In this document: positions 6,309-12,618 of the stretch, in pieces | Numbering within the stretch: the first letter of the stretch is position 1 | Layout of the letters: every line of letters begins with the position of its first letter | Assembly (NCBI GenBank): GCA_002725445.1 | Contig: PBPD01000162.1 | Span: forward strand, 1-15,179 | Reading direction: 5' to 3' | Length of the DNA stretch: 15,179 nucleotides | DNA from: Rickettsiales bacterium | GTDB taxonomy: Bacteria > Pseudomonadota > Alphaproteobacteria > Rickettsiales > UBA3002 | Notes under the pieces: generated by a model | The model's input: the letters and a program-made list of their open reading frames with translations, nothing else | Databases searched by the model: none | Told to the model about the DNA's origin: nothing | Program-made: the position numbers and the translations under genes

Positions 6309-7895
6309 CTAACCTGCGTGCGATACGGCATCCCCTGCCTGTCCAAGCGTGTCGAAGCGTGGCCATTCACCCTCGATCAGCTTGGCAGCGGCGGTATCTT
6401 CGTTGCGCAACATAGCGCTATACACCATGTAATTAGCCATCACCTGCATCACATAGTGACGGGTCTCGCGGAACGGAATGCGCTCGATAAACAAGAGCGG
6501 ATCATCGACACGTGCAAAGCGTTTTTGCCATTCAATCGCATTGCCGGGGCCCGCATTATAGGCGGTCAGCAAGTGGATCATATTGTCGTTGATGTAGCTT
6601 TTCTCACGTAGATAGGTGATGTAGTGCTGACCAACCGTAATATTTACCACCGGGTCATTTAACCCCGCCATGCTGATAGGCGACGCAGGCGCATAGCCGT
6701 TCAGGCTCGCTACTTCCACCTCGTCCAGCTTTTCTTTGCGAATGATATAGCGTGCTGTCGCAGGCATCAGCTGCATCACACCGGTAGCACCCGCATAGCT
6801 TTTCACATCGGGACGGAACGCCGATTCCTGACGCGCAATCGCAAAGATCAATGCCGGATCCACCAAGTATTTATGCTCTTCCAGCCAGCGCGGTGCAGGG
6901 TAGTTCGCCAGATCATACTCGGTGCCTTTATAGCTGAAGTAATTGCCCAGACGCAGCTGCAATGCAGGCATATCAAGCGAGGCTGCCAGACTAATCAGTT
7001 CCGCGCGCTGTGCGTTATTGACGCTGTTAAACAGAATGCGCAATTCGCTTTCGGCGCGCTTATGTTTGCCAATAGCGGCAAAGGCCAATGCGCGTTTGGT
7101 TGCAGGTTTTTTCAACACCGAGGCGCTGATGCTTGGCGCATCCATGCGTGCCAGTGTAGCCTGACCGGTTTGTTTGGCGGCCAGCAAACCATAGAAAGTG
7201 CGCGGATAGTCAGCGGCGCGACTAAAAGCAGTTTTTGCTTGCTCTTCATGCCCTTGCTTGTCCAGCACACGTGCTTGCCAATACAGTGCCGCAGCTTTGT
7301 GCCACTCGCCGTTTGCATGTTTATGCGCGGCTTTGAAGAAAGTGAGCGCATTGTCCAATTCGCCGCGTTGCCAGTAATTCAGGCCAGTCATGAATGTGCC
7401 AGGGCGCGTGCCAGTTATTTTACGGGCATTGCCGTCACCGGTGAGGGCTTTAGCGGTGGTGTAGCGCATCGGTGCGAGCGTGCCAACGGGGCGCTTGCGT
7501 TGCGCCAGACGGTAAATACGCGAGGCTTCGGGCATATCGTTATATTGCTTCAGCCATGCGGCGAGCTCCTGATAATCACTCACATAGTCTTGATGCAGAT
7601 AACGTTGCGCCAGTATCGCGCCCAGCAGGGTGGTGTCCTGCAGGCTCGAGATCACCTTGTCGGCCTCGTCCCAGTTGCCGTCTTTTTGCAGGCTGAAAAT
7701 AGCCTGATAACGGGCGATATCACGGTCGCTCAGCCCTTCGTTGGGAGCATAAGCCGCAATATCCTCTTTTGTGAGCGGGGTGTATGCGGTGGGTGCCGGG
7801 ATCAATGTGCTAAGCGCAATAACCAGACTCACCATCAGGGCGAATATACCGCCATATAAGCTGTACAGCGGCTGCGCCGCTTGCTTGCTTGCCAT
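6309..7895 (-). CDS. slt: Slt-type lytic transglycosylase, membrane-anchored
   Basis: A 528-residue peptidoglycan-cleaving enzyme that cuts between MurNAc and GlcNAc with formation of 1,6-anhydro ends. An N-terminal hydrophobic segment (about 14-35) should anchor or export it. Residues about 55-330 are helical repeats like the U/L superhelix of Slt70 (for example GLNYWQRGELDNALTFFKAA and ALYWQARVLDKQGHEEQA). The SLT catalytic domain follows: LIFAIARQESAF with catalytic E357, YAGATGVMQLMPATA, AYNAGPG (445-451) and the IPFRETRHYV motif (473-482). ATG 7893-7895 is preferred over a TTG two codons upstream. AGGT lies about 9 bases before it. A good promoter stands 50 bases upstream. Family length and domain order are normal. 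Confidence 0.95.
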   Translation of the reverse strand: MASKQAAQPLYSLYGGIFALMVSLVIALSTLIPAPTAYTPLTKEDIAAYAPNEGLSDRDIARYQAIFSLQKDGNWDEADKVISSLQDTTLLGAILAQRYLHQDYVSDYQELAAWLKQYNDMPEASRIYRLAQRKRPVGTLAPMRYTTAKALTGDGNARKITGTRPGTFMTGLNYWQRGELDNALTFFKAAHKHANGEWHKAAALYWQARVLDKQGHEEQAKTAFSRAADYPRTFYGLLAAKQTGQATLARMDAPSISASVLKKPATKRALAFAAIGKHKRAESELRILFNSVNNAQRAELISLAASLDMPALQLRLGNYFSYKGTEYDLANYPAPRWLEEHKYLVDPALIFAIARQESAFRPDVKSYAGATGVMQLMPATARYIIRKEKLDEVEVASLNGYAPASPISMAGLNDPVVNITVGQHYITYLREKSYINDNMIHLLTAYNAGPGNAIEWQKRFARVDDPLLFIERIPFRETRHYVMQVMANYMVYSAMLRNEDTAAAKLIEGEWPRFDTLGQAGDAVSHAG

Positions 7896-7913
7896 AACCA
7901 AATACCTATAGTG

Positions 7914-7928
7914 TTAAAACTTTATTAA
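7914..7928. promoter_or_regulatory. Candidate CtrA box between slt promoter and start codon
   Basis: Exact TTAA-N7-TTAA (half-sites at 7914-7917 and 7925-7928), flanked by G and C to make the palindrome GTTAA-N7-TTAAC. This is the full recognition box of the alphaproteobacterial cell-cycle regulator CtrA. It lies about 17-31 bases downstream of the predicted slt transcription start, a position that would usually block transcription. The base match is seen; regulation is inferred. Confidence 0.45.
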
Positions 7929-7951
7929 CGTTTTTTGTTTTTGAGGGAAAT

Positions 7952-7980
7952 AATATAAGCTGAATGACTTAGAATGGCAA
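7952..7980 (-). promoter_or_regulatory. Candidate sigma-70 promoter for slt
   Basis: On the minus strand TTGCCA (7975-7980) and TATATT (7952-7957) are separated by exactly 17 bases; each matches five of six consensus positions. The predicted start near 7945 gives a leader of about 50 bases before the slt ATG. It lies in the 108-base gap between the uracil-DNA glycosylase gene and slt, which holds no gene. Confidence 0.65.
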
Positions 7981-8003
7981 GGGCTGATATGGCTAGGCTG
8001 GCT

Positions 8004-8903
8004 CTAGAGCGATTTTAAAAACGCTTTAATTTCCAGAAGGTCAGCCCATGCTAATTTTTTTTGTAGCGGCTGATTCAGCAAATAAGAAGGGTGGAAGAGC
8101 ACGCGCGTCTGAATCTCTTCGTCCAGATATTCATTGTTATAAGTGAATGGCTTACCGCGCAGTTGGGTGATGCCACGCGACTGGTTTAACACGCCTTTTA
8201 TGGCGATGCCGCCCATCAGAATCAGCAATTTCGGTTTTACCAGTGCGATATGTTTTTCGACAAACGGGCGGCATAGCTCGATTTCTTCGGTGGTGGGCTG
8301 GCGGCTGCCGGGTGGGCGCCAAAATACGGTGTTCGAGATGTAAAAATCGTCTTCGCGTTTTAACCCGATGGCATTGAACATTTGCTCCAATAGCTGGCCG
8401 CTTGCGCCGCAAAAAGGAACGCCCTGCCTGTCTTCATCCATGTCGGGGGCTTCGCCAATACACATTATGCCCGATTCGGCTACGCCATCCGCAAACACGG
8501 TATGTTTGGCGGTTTTTTTGATGCTGCAGCCTTCAAACCCATCAATCGCGGTGCGCAATGCCTCCAGCGAATCAGCCTTGTCGGCGCGTTCGCGGGCGTC
8601 TTTCAGCGCATCGGCCAGCGACCCGTTGGGTGCCATGTTTGACGGTGCGCGGGGCGCAGTCGGTGGCATAATCGCTGCAATCTCTGCCGACATGTCTGTT
8701 TGTGGGGGGCTGGGTTGCGGCGCTATTTGAGGCGTGGCGGCGGGTTGCGATGCCTGATGAATGCTGGTCACCTCAGCGGTGGCGGGCAAGGCGTCGCGTA
8801 CGCTTTCGCCAAACCAGTCCGTGGGGCTGCTGGCGATGGCTTCATCCACGCCGGCCTCAATATACCATTGCAATAATTGTCGGATTTCGGGGTTGGGCTG
8901 CAT
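8004..8903 (-). CDS. Family 4-type uracil-DNA glycosylase
   Basis: A 299-residue protein that should remove uracil from DNA. Residues about 40-95 are a Pro/Ala/Gln-rich linker after a short N-terminal helix; the catalytic domain spans about 100-299. Visible motifs: MCIGEAPDMDEDRQGVPFCG (147-166, the uracil-pocket motif A), WRPPGSRQPTTEE (195-207), and the active-site HPSYLL with H271. Of the four cysteines that bind a 4Fe-4S cluster in the Thermotoga/Thermus enzymes, only C126 and C211 align; the partner positions are F123 and W195. My memory is that alphaproteobacterial homologues share this. GEAPD in place of the usual GEAPG is another variation. It is the first gene of the minus-strand block and divergent from the gene at 8991. 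Confidence 0.88.
   Translation of the reverse strand: MQPNPEIRQLLQWYIEAGVDEAIASSPTDWFGESVRDALPATAEVTSIHQASQPAATPQIAPQPSPPQTDMSAEIAAIMPPTAPRAPSNMAPNGSLADALKDARERADKADSLEALRTAIDGFEGCSIKKTAKHTVFADGVAESGIMCIGEAPDMDEDRQGVPFCGASGQLLEQMFNAIGLKREDDFYISNTVFWRPPGSRQPTTEEIELCRPFVEKHIALVKPKLLILMGGIAIKGVLNQSRGITQLRGKPFTYNNEYLDEEIQTRVLFHPSYLLNQPLQKKLAWADLLEIKAFLKSL
8015..8029. promoter_or_regulatory. Candidate CtrA box upstream of slt promoter
   Basis: A second exact TTAA-N7-TTAA (8015-8018 and 8026-8029), overlapping the last codons of the uracil-DNA glycosylase gene. Its centre is about 77 bases upstream of the predicted slt transcription start. With the site at 7914-7928 it brackets the slt promoter. 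Because it falls in coding sequence (Lys-Ala-Phe-Leu-Lys region) chance is harder to exclude than for the other site. Confidence 0.35.
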
Positions 8904-8918
8904 GCAGTGCCGGTGGCC

Positions 8919-8950
8919 TTAACAGTTTTGTAACATTTGTCGGTTATACT
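8919..8950. promoter_or_regulatory. Divergent promoter region with degenerate CtrA box
   Basis: On the plus strand TATACT (8945-8950) is a good -10 for the gene at 8991, with no clear -35. On the minus strand the overlapping TATAAC (8943-8948) is a possible -10 for the glycosylase gene, giving a leader of about 33 bases. TTAA-N7-GTAAC (8919-8934), one base off the CtrA box, covers the place where the plus-strand -35 would be, as in CtrA-activated promoters. Confidence 0.35.
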
Positions 8951-8990
8951 GATAGCAATGGGTAATAGGTAAAAATGTAGATGTAAAGCG

Positions 8991-9272
8991 ATGAAGTATA
9001 TCTATGCACCGGATATTGCGGCTAAAGCCGTGTTGGAATTGAACCACGCATTGCGCGGGCATAACGACATGGAATATGCCAACGCATTGCTGGCAGACCA
9101 GCGCATGACCAACACCAAAGGGGTGCTGGCGAGCTGCGGTGTGAAATATAAAGATATCAAACGTGTGCGCGATTGTGTGAGCGGTCAGTTGCCCACCTTA
9201 GACGCGCAGAAAAAAGCCTTGGAGTTTCTGAACAGCATCGACGCTGAGCAGGAGCTGTGGAGTCAGCATTAA
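8991..9272 (+). CDS. Hypothetical small protein (93 residues)
   Basis: I do not recognise this protein. It is soluble-looking, mostly helical, with no signal peptide or membrane segment, and contains two cysteines (in ASCGVKYKDI and RVRDCVSG). Charge and hydrophobic spacing suggest a compact helical domain. Support for its being real: a promoter-like -10 about 41 bases upstream, codon use like its neighbours, and a stop codon that overlaps the start of the next gene (TAATG at 9270-9274), a sign of translational coupling. The ribosome binding site is weak, so the start could be an ATG further in (9069-9071). The gene lies between the glycosylase and ETF-QO genes. Confidence 0.6.
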   Translation: MKYIYAPDIAAKAVLELNHALRGHNDMEYANALLADQRMTNTKGVLASCGVKYKDIKRVRDCVSGQLPTLDAQKKALEFLNSIDAEQELWSQH

Positions 9273-9466
9273 TGTCGGTTAATCATACAAGCCTATCGCA
9301 AGAAGCACTCACCTCGCTGTTGAACACAGTGGCGCTGGAAGAGGCAGGGCTGAATAATGGTATCTTTGCCTCGCAGGTGACCGACATGCAGCATGTGCAG
9401 GGCGAGGGTGAATTAACCCACAATGCCGCACTCAACGACGAAATCTCAAGCTCGATTGAGCGTTAA
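9272..9466 (+). CDS. Hypothetical small protein (64 residues), coupled to preceding gene
   Basis: The ATG at 9272-9274 overlaps the previous stop by one base and has TGGAG 9 bases upstream, so I prefer it to the GTG at 9257. The peptide (begins MSVNHTSLSQEAL, contains NTVALEEAGLNNGIF and ends SSIER) is acidic, rich in Ser, Asn and Gln, lacks cysteine and has no membrane segment. I know no family for it. Its layout with the preceding gene suggests the two products work together or are made in fixed ratio. It ends 24 bases before the ETF-QO -35 element. Confidence 0.5.
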   Translation: MSVNHTSLSQEALTSLLNTVALEEAGLNNGIFASQVTDMQHVQGEGELTHNAALNDEISSSIER

Positions 9467-9489
9467 TTCCTTTCAGTATAGCGTTAAGA

Positions 9490-9518
9490 TTGCCGACTAA
9501 GCGGCTTTTTGCTATAGT
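9490..9518 (+). promoter_or_regulatory. Candidate sigma-70 promoter for ETF-QO
   Basis: TTGCCG (9490-9495) and TATAGT (9513-9518) are separated by 17 bases, matching four and five of six consensus bases. The predicted start near 9525 gives a leader of about 48 bases before the ATG at 9573. Confidence 0.6.
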
Positions 9519-9572
9519 CAAATTTGCACACGACAACAATAATAAGCGGCCACGCCGCCAGGGAGTCATCGC

Positions 9573-11234
9573 ATGTCTGAAGAATCTACCCCAAATGAGA
9601 ACCCAGCCGCTGAAGAACGCGAGGTCATGGAATGTGATGTGGTGATTGTGGGCGCAGGGCCGTCGGGTCTGTCCACTGCCATACGCCTTATGCAGTGCGC
9701 CGAAGAAAACGGCCAGAGCCTGAATGTGGTGGTGGTAGAGAAAGGTTCGGAAGTGGGGGCGCATATCTTGTCGGGGGCGGTGTTGGAGCCGCGCGCACTG
9801 GACGAGTTGCTGCCCAACTGGCAAGAGCTGGATGCGCCGCTGAATGTGCCTGTCACCAAAGACCGTTTCATGCTGTTGAACGAAACAGGCGGCAGCCGTC
9901 TGATCACGCCACCGCAAATGAGAAATCACGGCAATTACATTGTGTCGCTCGGCAATTTCACACGCTGGCTTGGTGCGCAGGCGGAAGCGGTAGGCGTGCA
10001 GATATTCCCCGGCTTCCCCGCTGCCGATGTTATCATCGAAGAAGGGGTGGTGAAGGGCATTCTGACCGGGCCGTTTGGCATTGCCAAAGATGGAAGCCGC
10101 AAAGACAGCTATCAACCCTCGATGGAGCTTCGCGCTAACTACACTGTTTTTGCAGAAGGATGTCGCGGTTCGCTTGCTGAACGTTTAATGAAGCAGTTTG
10201 ACCTGCGTGCCGAATGTGACCCGCAAACCTATGCGATTGGCATCAAGGAGTTGTGGGAGATTGACCCCGCCCAGCATAAGGAAGGCGAGGTGTTGCACAC
10301 GGTGGGTTGGCCGGTGCCGAAAGATGTGTATGGCGGCTCGTTCCTCTATCATCTGGACAATAACCAGCTGGCCATCGGCTATGTGATTGGGCTGGATTAC
10401 AGCAACCCGTATATGGACCCGTATATGGAATTCCAGCGCTTCAAGCATCATCCAGAAATCGCCAAGCTGCTGAAAGGCGGCAAGCGCATTAGCTATGGCG
10501 CGCGGGCGCTGAATGAAGGTGGCTGGCAGTCGATTCCTAAGCTGAGCATGCCGGGCGGCTTGTTGGTGGGCTGTGCGGCGGGCTTTTTGAATGTGCCAAA
10601 AATCAAGGGCACGCACACCGCGATGAAGTCGGGCATGTTGGCGGCCGAGGCCGTAGCCAATGCATTGCGCGATGGCAAAACAGGGCTTGAGTTGGACAGC
10701 TATTCAAAGACGTTGAAAGCATCATGGGTGGGCGATGAATTGAAACAGGTGCGCAATATCCGTCCCGGTTTCCGCTATGGTTTTTGGCTGGGCATGGTGA
10801 ATGCGGCGTTTGAAACCGTCACGCGCGGTGCGATGCCGTGGACATTGCACCACCACGCCGACCACGCGCAATTGAAGCTGGCGCAGGATTGCACGCCGAT
10901 TGAATATGCTAAGCCTGACGGGGTGCTAAGTTTTGACCGTATGAGTTCGGTTTATCTGTCTAATACGAATCACGAGGAAGACCAGCCCGTGCATTTGACG
11001 CTGAAGGATGCAGCGGTGCCGGTGGAGCATAATCTGGCGCTATATGCAGGGCCAGAGGCGCGCTATTGCCCGGCGGGGGTGTATGAGTTTGTGAGTGAGG
11101 AGGGGCAGACCCGCCTGCAAATCAACGCGCAAAACTGCGTACATTGCAAAACCTGCGACATCAAAGACCCCTCACAAAATATCGTGTGGGTGACGCCTGA
11201 AGGCGGCGGCGGGCCAAATTACCCTAATATGTAG
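9573..11234 (+). CDS. Electron transfer flavoprotein-ubiquinone oxidoreductase
   Basis: A 553-residue FAD and 4Fe-4S protein, peripheral on the inner membrane, that passes electrons from ETF (fatty-acid and amino-acid oxidation) to ubiquinone. The Rossmann motif VIVGAGPSGLSTAIRL is at 24-39, followed by EKGSEVGAHILSGAVLEP (56-73), a family hallmark. Further on are WPVPKDVYGGSFLYHL and GGWQSIPKLSMPGGLLVGCAAGF. The C-terminal cluster domain has C499 (RYCPAGVYEF) and C522, C525, C528 (NCVHCKTCDIKDPSQN), ending in the usual GGGGPNYPNM. The start at 9573 follows AGGGAG 8 bases upstream. Length is typical. It has its own promoter and converges with the gene at 11241, six bases away. No ETF alpha/beta genes are in the window. 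Confidence 0.97.
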   Translation: MSEESTPNENPAAEEREVMECDVVIVGAGPSGLSTAIRLMQCAEENGQSLNVVVVEKGSEVGAHILSGAVLEPRALDELLPNWQELDAPLNVPVTKDRFMLLNETGGSRLITPPQMRNHGNYIVSLGNFTRWLGAQAEAVGVQIFPGFPAADVIIEEGVVKGILTGPFGIAKDGSRKDSYQPSMELRANYTVFAEGCRGSLAERLMKQFDLRAECDPQTYAIGIKELWEIDPAQHKEGEVLHTVGWPVPKDVYGGSFLYHLDNNQLAIGYVIGLDYSNPYMDPYMEFQRFKHHPEIAKLLKGGKRISYGARALNEGGWQSIPKLSMPGGLLVGCAAGFLNVPKIKGTHTAMKSGMLAAEAVANALRDGKTGLELDSYSKTLKASWVGDELKQVRNIRPGFRYGFWLGMVNAAFETVTRGAMPWTLHHHADHAQLKLAQDCTPIEYAKPDGVLSFDRMSSVYLSNTNHEEDQPVHLTLKDAAVPVEHNLALYAGPEARYCPAGVYEFVSEEGQTRLQINAQNCVHCKTCDIKDPSQNIVWVTPEGGGGPNYPNM

Positions 11235-11240
11235 ACTTTT

Positions 11241-11600
11241 CTAGCGCGGTAAATCGCGATCGCCAGGGCCATTGCTGTTTTCACGTGAGCTATTATGGTG
11301 TGGTGGTGTGTCCGGAGCATCGACCTCTACGCCGCCCGTGCATTGCGCATACACCGTTGCGCCGATGGCACCTGCGACAGCGGGAATGTTGCCTGAAGCG
11401 GTGCCCGTGCCGGTATTATCTGCTGCATATAGACGGGTGTTCTGCTCTCTATTGCTGCCCCATGGTCCAGATGGTTCGCCATCCTGATCCATGCGCTCTT
11501 CCGCGCGCGCCTGCACATATTCTACCGCATCCAGCGCTTGTTCTACGCAGTGGGCGAAATGGGCATCTGAAATACGGCGTCCTGAATTATCCTGAGTCAT
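11241..11600 (-). CDS. Hypothetical protein (119 residues), minus strand
   Basis: I do not recognise this protein. A strong AGGAGAG ribosome binding site lies 6 bases before ATG 11598-11600, the main reason to accept it. The N-terminal part contains an amphipathic helix (FAHCVEQALDAVEYVQARAEERMDQ, about 15-39), the middle is Gly/Asn/Arg-rich, and a short small-residue hydrophobic stretch (IPAVAGAIGATVYAQC, about 72-87) precedes a Pro/Asp/Ser-rich hydrophilic tail. No signal peptide. It is alone on the minus strand between two plus-strand genes and converges on ETF-QO, ending 6 bases from its stop, with no terminator seen between them. The plus-strand frames over the same bases have no ribosome binding site. 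Confidence 0.6.
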   Translation of the reverse strand: MTQDNSGRRISDAHFAHCVEQALDAVEYVQARAEERMDQDGEPSGPWGSNREQNTRLYAADNTGTGTASGNIPAVAGAIGATVYAQCTGGVEVDAPDTPPHHNSSRENSNGPGDRDLPR

Positions 11601-11635
11601 GGTTCTCTCCTAGCTGTCATATTAAAACCAATGCC

Positions 11636-11641
11636 ACTATA
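11636..11641 (-). promoter_or_regulatory. Possible -10 element for the 119-residue gene
   Basis: TATAGT on the minus strand (five of six consensus bases), 36 bases before the start codon. No -35 at good spacing was found: TTCACA lies 20 bases upstream. Weak evidence. Confidence 0.25.
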
Positions 11642-11721
11642 GCGCGAGCATGTGGCATGTGTGTGAAGCTTTTGTGACATTCGCCTATTTTGCAGGAGGT
11701 TGTGGCTGGTGCGAATGCACC

Positions 11722-11736
11722 TTAAGGGCCGCTTAA
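11722..11736. promoter_or_regulatory. Candidate CtrA box upstream of the chalcone-isomerase-like gene
   Basis: Exact TTAA-N7-TTAA (11722-11725 and 11733-11736) in the 184-base gap between divergent genes 11600 and 11785. Its centre lies about 55 bases upstream of the predicted plus-strand transcription start and about 130 bases upstream of the start codon of the minus-strand gene. The rest of this gap holds no gene. Confidence 0.4.
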
Positions 11737-11768
11737 TGCGCGGTTTTATGGCGGTAATGGCAAACTTA

Positions 11769-11777
11769 TGCTATACT
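11769..11777 (+). promoter_or_regulatory. Extended -10 promoter immediately before the start codon at 11785
   Basis: TGCTATACT: a TGn extension (11769-11771) plus TATACT (11772-11777), with no good -35. Only 7 bases separate the -10 from the ATG, so the transcript should begin at or beside the A of the start codon, giving a leaderless mRNA. Confidence 0.5.
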
Positions 11778-11784
11778 ATTCACT

Positions 11785-12336
11785 ATGCAGTATATGAAGA
11801 TGTTGACTTGGAATACTGCTGTGGCTGTGTGTTGTAGCGCTCTTTTACCCTTTATGGCGCAAGCCAGCCAAAAACCAGTTGAGATTGCTTCGCTTATTCA
11901 AAGCGAGCGTCCACTGGGCAGCAGTGGCAAAGATATTCTCTGGTTTGATTTATACGATATCGCACTATGGACGGATCGCGAGCACTGGTCGTATGATGCT
12001 CCGTTCGCGCTCACCTTTGACGTGCAGAAATCCTTCGGCAAAGACAGTCTGATGGAGCGTGTGATCGCTAATATCAGCTATCAGCGCGAGTTGCCCAAAT
12101 GGGAGGAGCAATGGTATCGCGATACGCTAAGCCCAATATTGACCGATATCACGCAAGGTGACGAAATCAGTATTGTCTATAAGGCGGAAGAGAAAGCAGA
12201 GATCTATAAAAATGCAAAGCTGCAGGGCAGACTGTCTGACCCGCAGCTTATCAAAGACTTATTCAATATTTGGTTGTCTGCCGAAACGCTAGAACAAGAT
12301 ATACGTCGCGACTTATTGTCGCGCAAACCTGACTAG
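11785..12336 (+). CDS. Chalcone-isomerase-like domain protein, secreted
   Basis: A 183-residue protein with a signal peptide (about 1-27, hydrophobic TAVAVCCSALLPFMA, likely cleavage after AQA) followed by a chalcone-isomerase-like fold of the bacterial type. The family pattern is visible as LWFDLYDIALWTD, WSYDAPFALTFDV, a long helix with DSLMERVIANIS, GDEISIVYKAEEKAEIYKN and a C-terminal FNIWLSAETLEQDIRRDLL. In this bacterial family no isomerase activity is established; by analogy it may bind a small hydrophobic ligand in the periplasm (inference). No ribosome binding site precedes the ATG at 11785, consistent with the leaderless promoter; ATG 11794 is an alternative. Its stop shares the CTAG at 12333-12336 with the convergent gene. 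Confidence 0.75.
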   Translation: MQYMKMLTWNTAVAVCCSALLPFMAQASQKPVEIASLIQSERPLGSSGKDILWFDLYDIALWTDREHWSYDAPFALTFDVQKSFGKDSLMERVIANISYQRELPKWEEQWYRDTLSPILTDITQGDEISIVYKAEEKAEIYKNAKLQGRLSDPQLIKDLFNIWLSAETLEQDIRRDLLSRKPD

Positions 12337-12524
12337 ATCTTTTTGTAAGGGATCGGCATTTTGGTAGCAGGATCGACCGCAAAACTACCATCTTCGAATG
12401 CGCCAGCTACATAACGAGCGTTCTTGTCCGGATCCATATACAGAACAGGCTTTACTTCTTTACCGTTATATTCGCGCAATTTGGTGCTGCGTCCGCGCAT
12501 CTCTGGGTTATTTTTACTACTCAT
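12333..12524 (-). CDS. Small conserved-looking basic protein (63 residues)
   Basis: A short basic protein beginning MSSKNNPEMRGRSTKLREYN, with KPVLYMDPDKNARYVAGAF and ending in PATKMPIPYKKI. It has no cysteine, no signal and no membrane segment. It resembles small uncharacterised proteins I associate with alphaproteobacterial genomes, but I cannot name a family. AAGG lies 8 bases before ATG 12522-12524. The last four bases (CTAG) are shared with the stop of the plus-strand neighbour. Dense Lys/Arg and Tyr/Phe content and the small beta-like pattern would fit a nucleic-acid-binding role, which is a guess. Confidence 0.6.
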   Translation of the reverse strand: MSSKNNPEMRGRSTKLREYNGKEVKPVLYMDPDKNARYVAGAFEDGSFAVDPATKMPIPYKKI

Positions 12525-12618
12525 ATCATTACCTTGGCTTAAAAATTGCTTTCATCCGATTGCAAGGTCGCGCATACTACTGAAAATATGCTAATAGGCA
12601 AGTATTATTTGTGAAAGA

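Noticed and set aside
6271..6366. Longer rnhB start adding 32 residues
   Set aside because: The extra part is Arg-rich, overlaps the end of slt and is not typical of RNase HII.
6873..7859. A 328-codon plus-strand open frame opposite slt
   Set aside because: Composition is unlike a folded protein, no start signal is seen, and it mirrors the codon pattern of the clear transglycosylase gene.
9425..9466. Hairpin CTCAA-GCTCGA-TTGAG at the end of the 64-residue gene
   Set aside because: It is five base pairs with no T run, inside coding sequence, so not a terminator.
9491..9510. GCCG-ACTAAG-CGGC followed by TTTTT as an intrinsic terminator for the small gene pair
   Set aside because: The stem is only four base pairs and the sequence is better explained as the spacer of the ETF-QO promoter; it could still have a minor effect.
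9432..10115. A 227-codon minus-strand open frame over the start of ETF-QO
   Set aside because: The plus strand here encodes the unmistakable FAD-binding region, and the antisense frame also runs across the ETF-QO promoter.
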